Origin: Rhizobacter sp.
Lineage (GTDB): Bacteria; Pseudomonadota; Gammaproteobacteria; Burkholderiales; Burkholderiaceae_C
Direction of reading: 5' to 3'
DNA: 16,104 bases
NCBI GenBank assembly: GCA_025360945.1
Contig: JANYBE010000489.1
Location: forward strand, 1 to 16,104
Shown here: positions 1-6,037 of the stretch, in pieces
Numbering within the stretch: the first letter of the stretch is position 1
Layout: each line of letters begins with the position of its first letter
Program-made: the position numbers and the translations under genes
The notes under the pieces: generated by a model
What the model was told of the DNA's origin: nothing
Databases searched by the model: none
Seen by the model: the letters and a program-made list of their open reading frames with translations, nothing else

Positions 1-1
1 G

Positions 2-944
2 ATCGCGAAGACGGTCGCGGCGCGCTCCGGCCAGACCATCGAACGCGAATCGCGAGTTCCGCGGCCAGGGCCTGTCGAACATCGTCGGCGCCTTCTTCTC
101 ATGCTACGTCTCGTGCGGTTCGCCGAACCGCTCGATGCCGAACTTCGAAGCCGGCGCACGCACGCCGCTGGCGGCCGTGTTCGCGTCGGTCTGGCTGGCG
201 CTGCTGCTCGTGTTCACGACGCCGCTGCTGGCGCTGATCCCGCTGCCGGCTATCGCGGCGCTGCTGATGGTCGTGGCCTGGGGGCTGTTCGACATTGCCG
301 GCTGGCGCACACTGCTGCACCACAGCCGCGCCGACTTCGCGATCGCCGCGGTCACCGCGCTGGCCACCGTGACCATCCGGCTCGAGATGGCGATCCTGCT
401 CGGCACGATCCTGTCGCTGGTCACCTTCCTGCACCGCACCTCGCGGCCGTACGTGCGCGTGATGGGTTTTGACAACGCGGCGCACGAGCGGCCGTGCGTC
501 GTGCGCGCCGACGTGCTCGCGCCGCTTCCCGAGTGCCCACAGCTGAAGATGATCCGCATGGAAGGCGAGGTCTACTTCGGCGCGGTGCCGCACGTGGCCG
601 ACAACCTGCGCGAGCTGCGCGCGACGCCCGACGCGCCCAAGCACCTGCTGGTGATGGCCAAGAGCATGAACTTCATCGACTTGCCGGCGGCCGAGCTGTG
701 GCGCGACGAGCTGCGCGTGCGCCGCGCCGAGGGCGGTGACCTGTACTTTCACCGTCCGCGGCCTCCGGTGCTCGAGCTCTGGGACCACGTCGGCTACACA
801 CCGGAGCTCGGCCGCGACCACATCTTCGCGGCGAAGCGCATCGCGATCGCGACGATCTTCGCAAGGCTCGACCGCGGCATCTGCGCGCATTGCACAGCCC
901 GCGTTTTCGAGGAGTGCCAGACGCTGCCGCCCCGCGTGGCGTGA
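2..944 (+). CDS. SulP-family anion (sulfate) transporter with STAS domain, C-terminal part, apparent frameshift
   Basis: Partial gene cut by the left window edge. SulP proteins are inner-membrane transporters of sulfate, bicarbonate or other anions, and end in a cytoplasmic STAS domain. Bases 2-43 read IAKTVAARSGQTIE, and from base 45 the reading moves one frame over to ANREFRGQGLSNIVGAFF. Together they match the conserved SGQ-x-ID-ANREF-xGQGLSN stretch of the family, so one extra A at 42/43 appears to break the frame. Hydrophobic segments follow at about 180-300 and 340-430. The STAS domain spans roughly 530-800 and contains MEGEVYFGAVPHVADNLREL. The C-terminus has a CxxC-like GICAHC. An internal ATG at 135 could in principle start a shorter product but lies inside the membrane domain. 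Whether this is a pseudogene or a sequence error cannot be decided here. The substrate is not determinable. Confidence 0.85.
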   Translation, partial: SRRRSRRAPARPSNANREFRGQGLSNIVGAFFSCYVSCGSPNRSMPNFEAGARTPLAAVFASVWLALLLVFTTPLLALIPLPAIAALLMVVAWGLFDIAGWRTLLHHSRADFAIAAVTALATVTIRLEMAILLGTILSLVTFLHRTSRPYVRVMGFDNAAHERPCVVRADVLAPLPECPQLKMIRMEGEVYFGAVPHVADNLRELRATPDAPKHLLVMAKSMNFIDLPAAELWRDELRVRRAEGGDLYFHRPRPPVLELWDHVGYTPELGRDHIFAAKRIAIATIFARLDRGICAHCTARVFEECQTLPPRVA

Positions 945-1008
945 GTCTTTGCGCGGCGGCCAAGCAGCCGTCGCGCACCTCTGTTACCGTGCGGCAGGAG
1001 ACAGATTC

Positions 1009-1014
1009 AAGGAG
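1009..1014 (+). promoter_or_regulatory. Shine-Dalgarno of gshA, fixes start at 1022
   Basis: AAGGAG lies 7 bases before the ATG at 1022. The reading frame stays open back to an ATG at 890, but that earlier start would overlap the SulP gene, and the residues it adds do not resemble GshA. Confidence 0.75.
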
Positions 1015-1021
1015 AAGCCGC

Positions 1022-2569
1022 ATGAGCGGTTTACAAGACAAGCTGCGCGCCCTGCCGGAAGCGCGTCTGCGCGAGATTCGCCGTGGCGTCGAAAAGGAGA
1101 GCCTGCGCGCGCTGCCCGACGCAAGCCTGGCGTTGACGCCGCACCCCGCGGCGATGGGCTCGGCGTTGACGCACTCGCGTATCACCACCGATTTCAGCGA
1201 GTCGCAGCTCGAGTTCGTTACTGGTGTGCATGCCAGCGCGCAGGACTGCGTCGACGAGCTGACGCAGATTCACCAGTTCGGTTACCGCGTGCTCGAAGCG
1301 GGCGGCGACGAGATGCTCTGGGTCTCGAGCATGCCCTGCGGGCTGCCGACCGACGAGACGATCCCGATCGGCCGCTACGGTTCGTCCAACGTGGGCCGCG
1401 CGAAGAGTGTCTACCGCATGGGCCTGAGCCACCGCTATGGCCGGCGCATGCAGACAATCTCGGGCATCCACTACAACTGGTCGATGCCGGGCGCGGACAC
1501 CTCCGAGTACTTCGCCCTGATCCGCAATTTCAGGCGCCACTCGTTCCTGCTGCTGTACCTGTTCGGTGCGTCGCCGGCCCTGTGTTCGAGCTTTGTCGAG
1601 GGCCGTGAGCATGAGCTGCAAACGCTCAAGGGCCACACACTGCACATGCCGCACGGCACCTCGCTGCGCATGGGGCGGCTCGGCTACCAGAGTGATGCGC
1701 AGGCCTCGCTCGCGGTCAGCTACAACAGCCTGGACAGCTACGGTGCCTCGCTGCAGGACGCGCTGACGCGACCGTACCCGGCCTACGAAAAGGTCGGCAT
1801 CCGCAACCCGGGCGGCGACTATAACCAGCTCGCCACCAGCCTGTTGCAGATCGAGAACGAGTTCTACGGCACGATTCGGCCCAAGCGCGTGATCTTTCCA
1901 GGCGAGCGGCCGCTGCACGCGCTTCGCGAGCGCGGCGTCGAGTACGTCGAGGTGCGTTGCATGGACCTCGATCCGTTCGCGCCGGTGGGCATCAATGCGA
2001 AGACGATGAGCTTTCTCGACGTCTTCCTCATGCACTGCCTGCTCAGCGACAGCCCGCCGGACACCCCCGCCGAGATCGCGGCGCTGGCTCGCAACCAGCA
2101 GCGCGCGGCCACCAGTGGCCGAGCACCGGGCTTGCTGCTCGAGCGCGGCGCAGCTGAGCTGACTCTCGTCGACTGGGGCACGCAACTGCTGCGCGAATGT
2201 GAGCCGATCGCCGAGGCGCTCGATGCACTCGATGGCGGCCGCAAGCACCGCGAGGCCTTGCTGCATGCGTGGACGGTGATCGGCGACCCGGATGCCGCTC
2301 CATCGGCGCGCGTGCTCGCGACGATGGCGAGCGACTTCGACAGCTCCTATGTCGCATTCACCTGCGCGCAGTCGAAGCAGACCAAGGCGGCGCTGCTGGC
2401 TCTGCCGTATTCGGACCAGCTGCAGAACCGCTTCACCAAGCTCGCCCAGTCGTCCATCTTCGAGCAGCACCGCATCGAGGTGGCCGACAGCCTGCCGTTC
2501 GAACTCTACCGCCAGCAGTACCTGTCGGTAGATCGGCTCGGGCTACCGGGACAGCGCGCTGCCGCGTAG
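1022..2569 (+). CDS. gshA: Glutamate-cysteine ligase (gamma-glutamylcysteine synthetase)
   Basis: ATP-dependent joining of L-glutamate and L-cysteine, the first and rate-limiting step of glutathione synthesis in the cytoplasm. The product is 515 residues, close to the 518 of E. coli GshA, and shows that family's landmarks: ALTHSRITTDFSESQLEFVT near residue 42, the LWVSSMPC segment, LGYQSDAQASLAVSYNSL, NPGGDYNQLATSLLQIENEF followed by IRPKR, and GVEYVEVRCMDLDPFAPVGI. It is the proteobacterial type, unrelated in sequence to plant-type or archaeal ligases. The start at 1022 is supported by the Shine-Dalgarno and by family length. It lies 77 bases after the SulP gene and 75 before the small ORF at 2645, all on the same strand. 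No gshB is present in the window. Confidence 0.96.
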   Translation: MSGLQDKLRALPEARLREIRRGVEKESLRALPDASLALTPHPAAMGSALTHSRITTDFSESQLEFVTGVHASAQDCVDELTQIHQFGYRVLEAGGDEMLWVSSMPCGLPTDETIPIGRYGSSNVGRAKSVYRMGLSHRYGRRMQTISGIHYNWSMPGADTSEYFALIRNFRRHSFLLLYLFGASPALCSSFVEGREHELQTLKGHTLHMPHGTSLRMGRLGYQSDAQASLAVSYNSLDSYGASLQDALTRPYPAYEKVGIRNPGGDYNQLATSLLQIENEFYGTIRPKRVIFPGERPLHALRERGVEYVEVRCMDLDPFAPVGINAKTMSFLDVFLMHCLLSDSPPDTPAEIAALARNQQRAATSGRAPGLLLERGAAELTLVDWGTQLLRECEPIAEALDALDGGRKHREALLHAWTVIGDPDAAPSARVLATMASDFDSSYVAFTCAQSKQTKAALLALPYSDQLQNRFTKLAQSSIFEQHRIEVADSLPFELYRQQYLSVDRLGLPGQRAAA

Positions 2570-2644
2570 CGCACACTAGACGCTTCGATTCGCCTCGCAT
2601 CCGGCACCCGCCGACCGCGGCGCGTGGACTGCGAAGGAACTGAC

Positions 2645-2905
2645 ATGTGGATATTGACGGAGGCGCCGAAGGGCAGTGCCTTCTATGACTCGCAATCGCT
2701 GACCGGCAACAAGGCCTTGATTTCCGATACTTGCGACACGGTGATCCACGCCCGCATGCAGGGCATGGAGGGCCACCGCATCGTCGCGATGCGCGGGCGC
2801 GAGAGTTTCCTTATCGGCCCGGCGCTGGCGCGCGGCGCCGAGGCTGGCATCGACGCTCAGCTGCTCGACATTGCCAGGCAGCTGAACGCGATCATCCTGA
2901 GCTGA
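2645..2905 (+). CDS. Hypothetical protein, 86 aa
   Basis: I do not recognise this protein. The ATG at 2645 has AAGGA (2634-2638) six bases upstream; a GTG at 2624 in frame is less well placed. The sequence begins MWILTEAPKGSAFYD. It has one Cys, no signal peptide and no membrane segment, a central stretch rich in Met, Arg and Gly (ARMQGMEGHRIVAMRGRE), and an amphipathic C-terminal helix ending LLDIARQLNAIILS. The composition looks like a folded soluble protein, and codon use resembles its neighbours. It sits 75 bases after gshA and 34 before the aldo/keto reductase, but the latter seems to have its own promoter, so co-transcription with gshA is the likelier arrangement. Confidence 0.7.
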   Translation: MWILTEAPKGSAFYDSQSLTGNKALISDTCDTVIHARMQGMEGHRIVAMRGRESFLIGPALARGAEAGIDAQLLDIARQLNAIILS

Positions 2906-2927
2906 GGTCGGGTGCGCACGGCGCAGA

Positions 2928-2933
2928 TAAACT
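2928..2933 (+). promoter_or_regulatory. -10-like hexamer directly before the aldo/keto reductase start
   Basis: TAAACT (4 of 6 matches to TATAAT) ends 6 bases before the ATG at 2940. Transcription would begin at or next to the start codon, giving a leaderless message. No Shine-Dalgarno is present, which agrees. I see no good -35 box. Confidence 0.5.
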
Positions 2934-2939
2934 CGTGGC

Positions 2940-4007
2940 ATGAACCCTCTGCCACTCGCCACGCTCGGCCGCACGGACCTGCGCGTCCCTAAGATCTGCC
3001 TCGGCACGATGACCTTCGGCGAGCAGGTCGATGAGCCAACCTCGCACGCCATTCTTGAGCGCGCGCTTGCGCGCGGCGTGAACTTTTTCGACACCGCCGA
3101 GATGTACGCCGTGCCGGTGCGGCGCGAGACCTCCGGCGCGAGCGAACGCATCATCGGCAACTGGTTTGCGGCCAACCCCGGCGTGCGCAATCGCGTCGTG
3201 CTCGCGACCAAGGTCGCTGGACCGGCACGCAATGCCGACTGGATTCGCGGCGGCAGCGCCAACCTTACGCCGGCCGAGATTCGCCTTGCCTGCGACGACA
3301 GCCTGAAGCGCCTGCGCACCGACGTGATCGACCTGTACCAGATCCACTGGCCGAACCGCAACGTGCCGATGTTCGGACCGCTGTATTTCGACCCGAAGCT
3401 CGACCGCGAATTCACCAGCATCCACGACCAGCTCGACGCGCTGGCCGGCCTGGTGAAAGCCGGCAAGGTGCGCCACATCGGCCTGAGCAACGAGACGCCC
3501 TGGGGAGTGGCCGAGTTCCTGAAACAGGCCAACCAGCACAGCCTGCCGCGCGTAGCGACGGTGCAAAACGCGTACACGCTGGTCAACCGCCTAGTCGACA
3601 ACGGGCTCGATGAGCTGATGCACCGGGAAGACGTGTCGCTGCTCGCGTACTCGCCGCTGGGCTTTGGCACGCTGACCGGCAAGTACGACACGGCCGGCTT
3701 GGACGCAGCGAAGCCGCAGGGTCGCTTGGCGCTGTTCGAGGCGATGCGCAAGCAGCGTTGGGGCCGGCCCGAGGTGCTAGAGGCCGCGCGCAAATACAAT
3801 GCGCTCGCGGTTGCGAACGGCCTCACGCCGGCACAGATGGCGCTGGCGTTCTGCTACACCAACTGGCGCGTCGCGAGCACGATCATCGGCGTCACCACGC
3901 TGGCGCAGCTCGACGAATGTCTCGATGCCTGGGGCACAACGCTGTCGCCGGAGTTGCTCGCACAGATCGATGGGGTCCGCTGGCAGATCCGCGACCCGGC
4001 GCAGTGA
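2940..4007 (+). CDS. tas: NADP(H)-dependent aldo/keto reductase, Tas-like
   Basis: A 355-residue cytosolic oxidoreductase that folds as a TIM barrel and uses NADPH to reduce carbonyl compounds. It follows E. coli Tas (346 residues) along its length: LGTMTFGEQ near residues 21-29, FFDTAEMYAVPVRRET, DSLKRLRTDVIDLYQIHWP, KAGKVRHIGLSNETPWGV, LLAYSPLGFGTLTGKY and TPAQMALAFCYTNWRVASTI. The catalytic tetrad is visible as Asp51, Tyr56, Lys91 and His136. The C-terminal cofactor-binding region with the ASTIIGVTTLAQL segment is intact. The physiological substrate of Tas proteins is poorly known, so naming beyond the family is by similarity only. The ybaK-type gene starts 7 bases after the stop, so the two are probably co-transcribed. 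Confidence 0.92.
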   Translation: MNPLPLATLGRTDLRVPKICLGTMTFGEQVDEPTSHAILERALARGVNFFDTAEMYAVPVRRETSGASERIIGNWFAANPGVRNRVVLATKVAGPARNADWIRGGSANLTPAEIRLACDDSLKRLRTDVIDLYQIHWPNRNVPMFGPLYFDPKLDREFTSIHDQLDALAGLVKAGKVRHIGLSNETPWGVAEFLKQANQHSLPRVATVQNAYTLVNRLVDNGLDELMHREDVSLLAYSPLGFGTLTGKYDTAGLDAAKPQGRLALFEAMRKQRWGRPEVLEAARKYNALAVANGLTPAQMALAFCYTNWRVASTIIGVTTLAQLDECLDAWGTTLSPELLAQIDGVRWQIRDPAQ

Positions 4008-4014
4008 GACGGGC

Positions 4015-4503
4015 TTGGCGAAGAAGGGTGCACACGTCAGCGAGACGCCAGCGACGCAGCTGCTGCGTCGCCACGGCGTGAACTTCACCGAGCATGTATA
4101 CGACTATGTCGAGCACGGCGGCACGGCCGAGTCGGCGCGCCAGCTCGGCGTCGATGAGCACGCAGTGATCAAGACGCTGGTGATGCAGGACGAGCGCGCA
4201 CAGCCGATGATCGTGCTGATGCACGGCGACAAGCAGGTGAGCACGAAGAACCTCGCGCGCAGCATCGGCGCGAAGTCGGTCGAGCCGTGCAAGCCCGAGG
4301 TCGCGCAGCGCCACAGCGGCTACATGGTCGGCGGCACCTCGCCGTTCGGGTGCAAGAAGGCGATGCTGGTGTACGTCGAGGAATCAGTGCTTGCAATTGA
4401 GCGCATCTGCATCAACGGCGGGCGACGCGGCTACCTGATCGGCATCGCGCCTGCGGTATTGACCGAGTTGCTCGACGCCAAGCCGGTGAGCTGCGCGCTC
4501 TGA
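4015..4503 (+). CDS. ybaK: Cys-tRNA(Pro)/Cys-tRNA(Cys) deacylase, YbaK type
   Basis: Trans-editing hydrolase that removes cysteine wrongly attached to tRNA(Pro) by prolyl-tRNA synthetase. The 162-residue product matches the YbaK family: HVSETPATQLLRRHGV at the start, EHGGTAESARQLGVDEHAVIKTLV with the conserved Lys53, and the glycine-rich GGTSPFG loop at 106-112. The start is unusual: TTG at 4015 gives (M)AKKGAHVSETPATQ, which matches the usual N-terminus of the family. The only in-frame ATG nearby (3970) lies 38 bases inside tas and adds residues that look non-native. Only a weak GAGACGG precedes the TTG, so translation may depend on coupling to tas. The YbaK function is assigned rather than ProX or INS editing on sequence resemblance alone. 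Confidence 0.9.
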   Translation: MAKKGAHVSETPATQLLRRHGVNFTEHVYDYVEHGGTAESARQLGVDEHAVIKTLVMQDERAQPMIVLMHGDKQVSTKNLARSIGAKSVEPCKPEVAQRHSGYMVGGTSPFGCKKAMLVYVEESVLAIERICINGGRRGYLIGIAPAVLTELLDAKPVSCAL

Positions 4504-4650
4504 AAACACCGAGCCGCCGAAGCGAGGCGCCTGTGCAATTGCGCGACGTGCGCGGCCCATATTCAGGCCTTCTCTGCACAGCTGCGCAGGTGCTTCGTTC
4601 CGGCCTGTCTGGCGCAGAATAGCCTTCCGTTCAGCAGCGACCTACCAATC

Positions 4651-5337
4651 ATGCAATCCATTTATCCTGCGCTCGTCACGCTCGCGGCCTACCTGATCGG
4701 CTCGCTCTCGTTCGCGGTGATCGTGAGCCGGCTGATGGGGCTGAACGACCCGCGCACCTACGGCTCGGGCAACCCGGGTGCGACCAACGTGCTGCGCTCA
4801 GGCAACAAGGCCGCAGCGGTGCTGACATTGGTGCTCGATGCACTGAAGGGCTTTGTGCCGGTTCTGCTCGTGAAGCTCTATGGCCCGCAGTTCGAGCTGG
4901 ACGAAGGCACGCTGGCCCTTGTTGCGCTCGCCGCGTTTCTCGGCCATCTCTGGCCGGTGTTCTTCCGCTTCAAGGGCGGCAAGGGCGTGGCCACCGCCGC
5001 CGGTGTGCTACTCGGTCTGAACCCTTGGCTGGGCCTCGCGACGTTGGCGACCTGGGTCATCATCGCCGCGTTCACTCGCTACTCGTCGCTCGCGGCGCTG
5101 GTGGCTGCGGCGTTCGCGCCGTTCTATCAGGTGCTGATCTGGGGCAGTGGGCCGATTGCGGTGGCCGTCTTCGGGATGGGTGCGCTTCTGGTCTGGCGAC
5201 ACCGCGCGAACATCCAAAAGCTGCTGAACGGTACCGAAAGCAAGCTCGGGCAGAAGTCCACCGGTGCCGCACATGCGATCAAGACCGCGGCCCATCATTC
5301 GCACAAGCATTCACACAAGCATGGAGCCAAATCATGA
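4651..5337 (+). CDS. plsY: Acyl-phosphate:glycerol-3-phosphate acyltransferase
   Basis: Integral inner-membrane enzyme that moves an acyl group from acyl-phosphate to glycerol-3-phosphate, giving lysophosphatidic acid, the first step of phospholipid synthesis with PlsX as partner. The 228-residue protein begins with a membrane segment (YPALVTLAAYLIGSLSFAVI). It carries the phosphate-binding loop GSGNPGATN at residues 38-46 and the second conserved loop FKGGKGVATAAG from residue 107. Further hydrophobic segments lie at about 50-70, 85-105, 120-140 and 150-185. E. coli PlsY is about 205 residues; the extra length is a polar tail ending in a run of seven His within the last 23 residues. There is no clear Shine-Dalgarno. 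A weak -10-like CAGAAT (4615-4620) lies 30 bases before the ATG. It overlaps the next gene by ATGA. Confidence 0.95.
   Translation: MQSIYPALVTLAAYLIGSLSFAVIVSRLMGLNDPRTYGSGNPGATNVLRSGNKAAAVLTLVLDALKGFVPVLLVKLYGPQFELDEGTLALVALAAFLGHLWPVFFRFKGGKGVATAAGVLLGLNPWLGLATLATWVIIAAFTRYSSLAALVAAAFAPFYQVLIWGSGPIAVAVFGMGALLVWRHRANIQKLLNGTESKLGQKSTGAAHAIKTAAHHSHKHSHKHGAKS
5302..5322 (+). repeat. Short tandem repeat coding the HKHS tail of PlsY
   Basis: CACAAGCAT occurs at 5302-5310 and again at 5314-5322, a 12-base period that encodes His-Lys-His-Ser twice. It suggests that part of the His-rich tail arose by a small in-frame duplication. Confidence 0.7.
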
Positions 5338-5687
5338 CCCAGGGACTGCGCCGATTCCACGTCGGCGATCGCATGTCAGAGATGACGATCCACAACGGCA
5401 CGGTCTACCTCGCCGGCCAGGTCGCGGACGACGCGAGCCACGACATCCGCGGCCAGACCGCGCAGGTGCTGGAAGCCATCGACAAGCTCCTGACCGAGGC
5501 CGGCACCGACAAGGCGCACATTCTGCGCTGCCAGATCTTCATCAAGGACCTGGCCGACTTCGCGGCGATGAACGAGGTCTGGGAGGACTGGGTCGCACCA
5601 GGAGACGCACCGCCGCGGGCGACGGTGCAAGCCAATCTGGCGAAGCCGGAGTGGAAGATTGAAATGGTGGTGACCGCGGCGCTCTGA
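5334..5687 (+). CDS. RidA (YjgF/YER057c/UK114) family protein
   Basis: A 117-residue cytosolic protein. RidA enzymes hydrolyse reactive enamine/imine intermediates released by PLP-dependent enzymes and usually act as trimers. The fold's landmarks are present: VYLAGQVADDASHDIRGQTA, VLEAIDKLLTEAG, FIKDLADFAAMNEVWEDW, and the C-terminal PPRATVQANLAKPEWKIEMV. Arg95 and Glu110 match in identity and spacing the Arg105 and Glu120 used by E. coli RidA, so deaminase activity is plausible. The N-terminus differs from classic RidA, so it may belong to another Rid subgroup; I leave the symbol empty. The start codon shares ATGA with the plsY stop, and GGAG at 5323-5326 within plsY provides a Shine-Dalgarno, which points to translational coupling. 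Confidence 0.9.
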   Translation: MTQGLRRFHVGDRMSEMTIHNGTVYLAGQVADDASHDIRGQTAQVLEAIDKLLTEAGTDKAHILRCQIFIKDLADFAAMNEVWEDWVAPGDAPPRATVQANLAKPEWKIEMVVTAAL

Positions 5688-5713
5688 GTCGCGACGACGT
5701 GTCGCGCGTCAAG

Positions 5714-5728
5714 CCCCGGCCGAAGGGG
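5714..5728. terminator. Possible weak hairpin between convergent genes
   Basis: CCCC (5714-5717) and GGGG (5725-5728) can pair around a 7-base loop, with one or two further weak pairs outside. It lies between the convergent ridA-family gene and the orphan ORF. There is no long T run on either strand, so terminator function is doubtful. Confidence 0.2.
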
Positions 5729-5735
5729 TTGTCGT

Positions 5736-5990
5736 CTACTGGATGACGAGGCCGTCGACGAAGGCCTGGCAGTCGGTCTGGTACTTGTAGAAGATCGCCT
5801 GACCGGTCCAGCACATCAACTGTATGTTGCCCCGCGGGTCGTCGTAGTAGCGCGTGGCGAATTCGAAATCGAGTCCGCCGCGGCGTACCAGCATTCGCAG
5901 CGAACCGACCGCCTTGCCGCGCAGCGACTTGGTCTCCTCGGTGAGGACCTTGGGGTCGGCACCGGCGCTGGTGGCGTTCGACAGGATCAC
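5736..5990 (-). CDS. Orphan reading frame behind trpS, probably the 3' remnant of a larger gene
   Basis: I do not recognise this protein. The frame downstream of the trpS stop looks truly coding: balanced composition, ordered secondary structure and two late Cys, ending MCWTGQAIFYKYQTDCQAFV then DGLVIQ. However, protein-like sequence begins immediately after trpS, about 15 codons before the first usable start. That start is a GTG at 5990 with no convincing Shine-Dalgarno, giving 84 residues; a CTG at 5999 is the other option. No ATG exists between the trpS stop and the core of the frame. It looks like the C-terminal part of a longer, possibly exported, protein that lost its 5' end next to trpS. 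It could instead be a small gene translated from GTG by read-through from trpS. Confidence 0.4.
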   Translation of the reverse strand: MILSNATSAGADPKVLTEETKSLRGKAVGSLRMLVRRGGLDFEFATRYYDDPRGNIQLMCWTGQAIFYKYQTDCQAFVDGLVIQ

Positions 5991-6037
5991 GTTGCGCAGA
6001 AAGGTCCTGGGTTGTGTCGTCTCTGGCTTGCGTCGAT

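Noticed and set aside
1031..2470. Long open frame on the minus strand across gshA (about 480 codons)
   Set aside because: Composition is Arg, Ala and Val rich with no domain, and it lies exactly antisense to a well-identified gene; typical of high-GC third-position bias.
2576..3826. Long minus-strand open frame across the small ORF and tas (about 416 codons)
   Set aside because: Antisense shadow of tas; no recognisable family, and it would bury two supported genes.
4504..4650. Hairpin CAGGCC/GGCCTG (4564-4569, 4602-4607) in the gap before plsY
   Set aside because: A six-base stem separated by 32 bases, with no T run and no known riboswitch or leader features.
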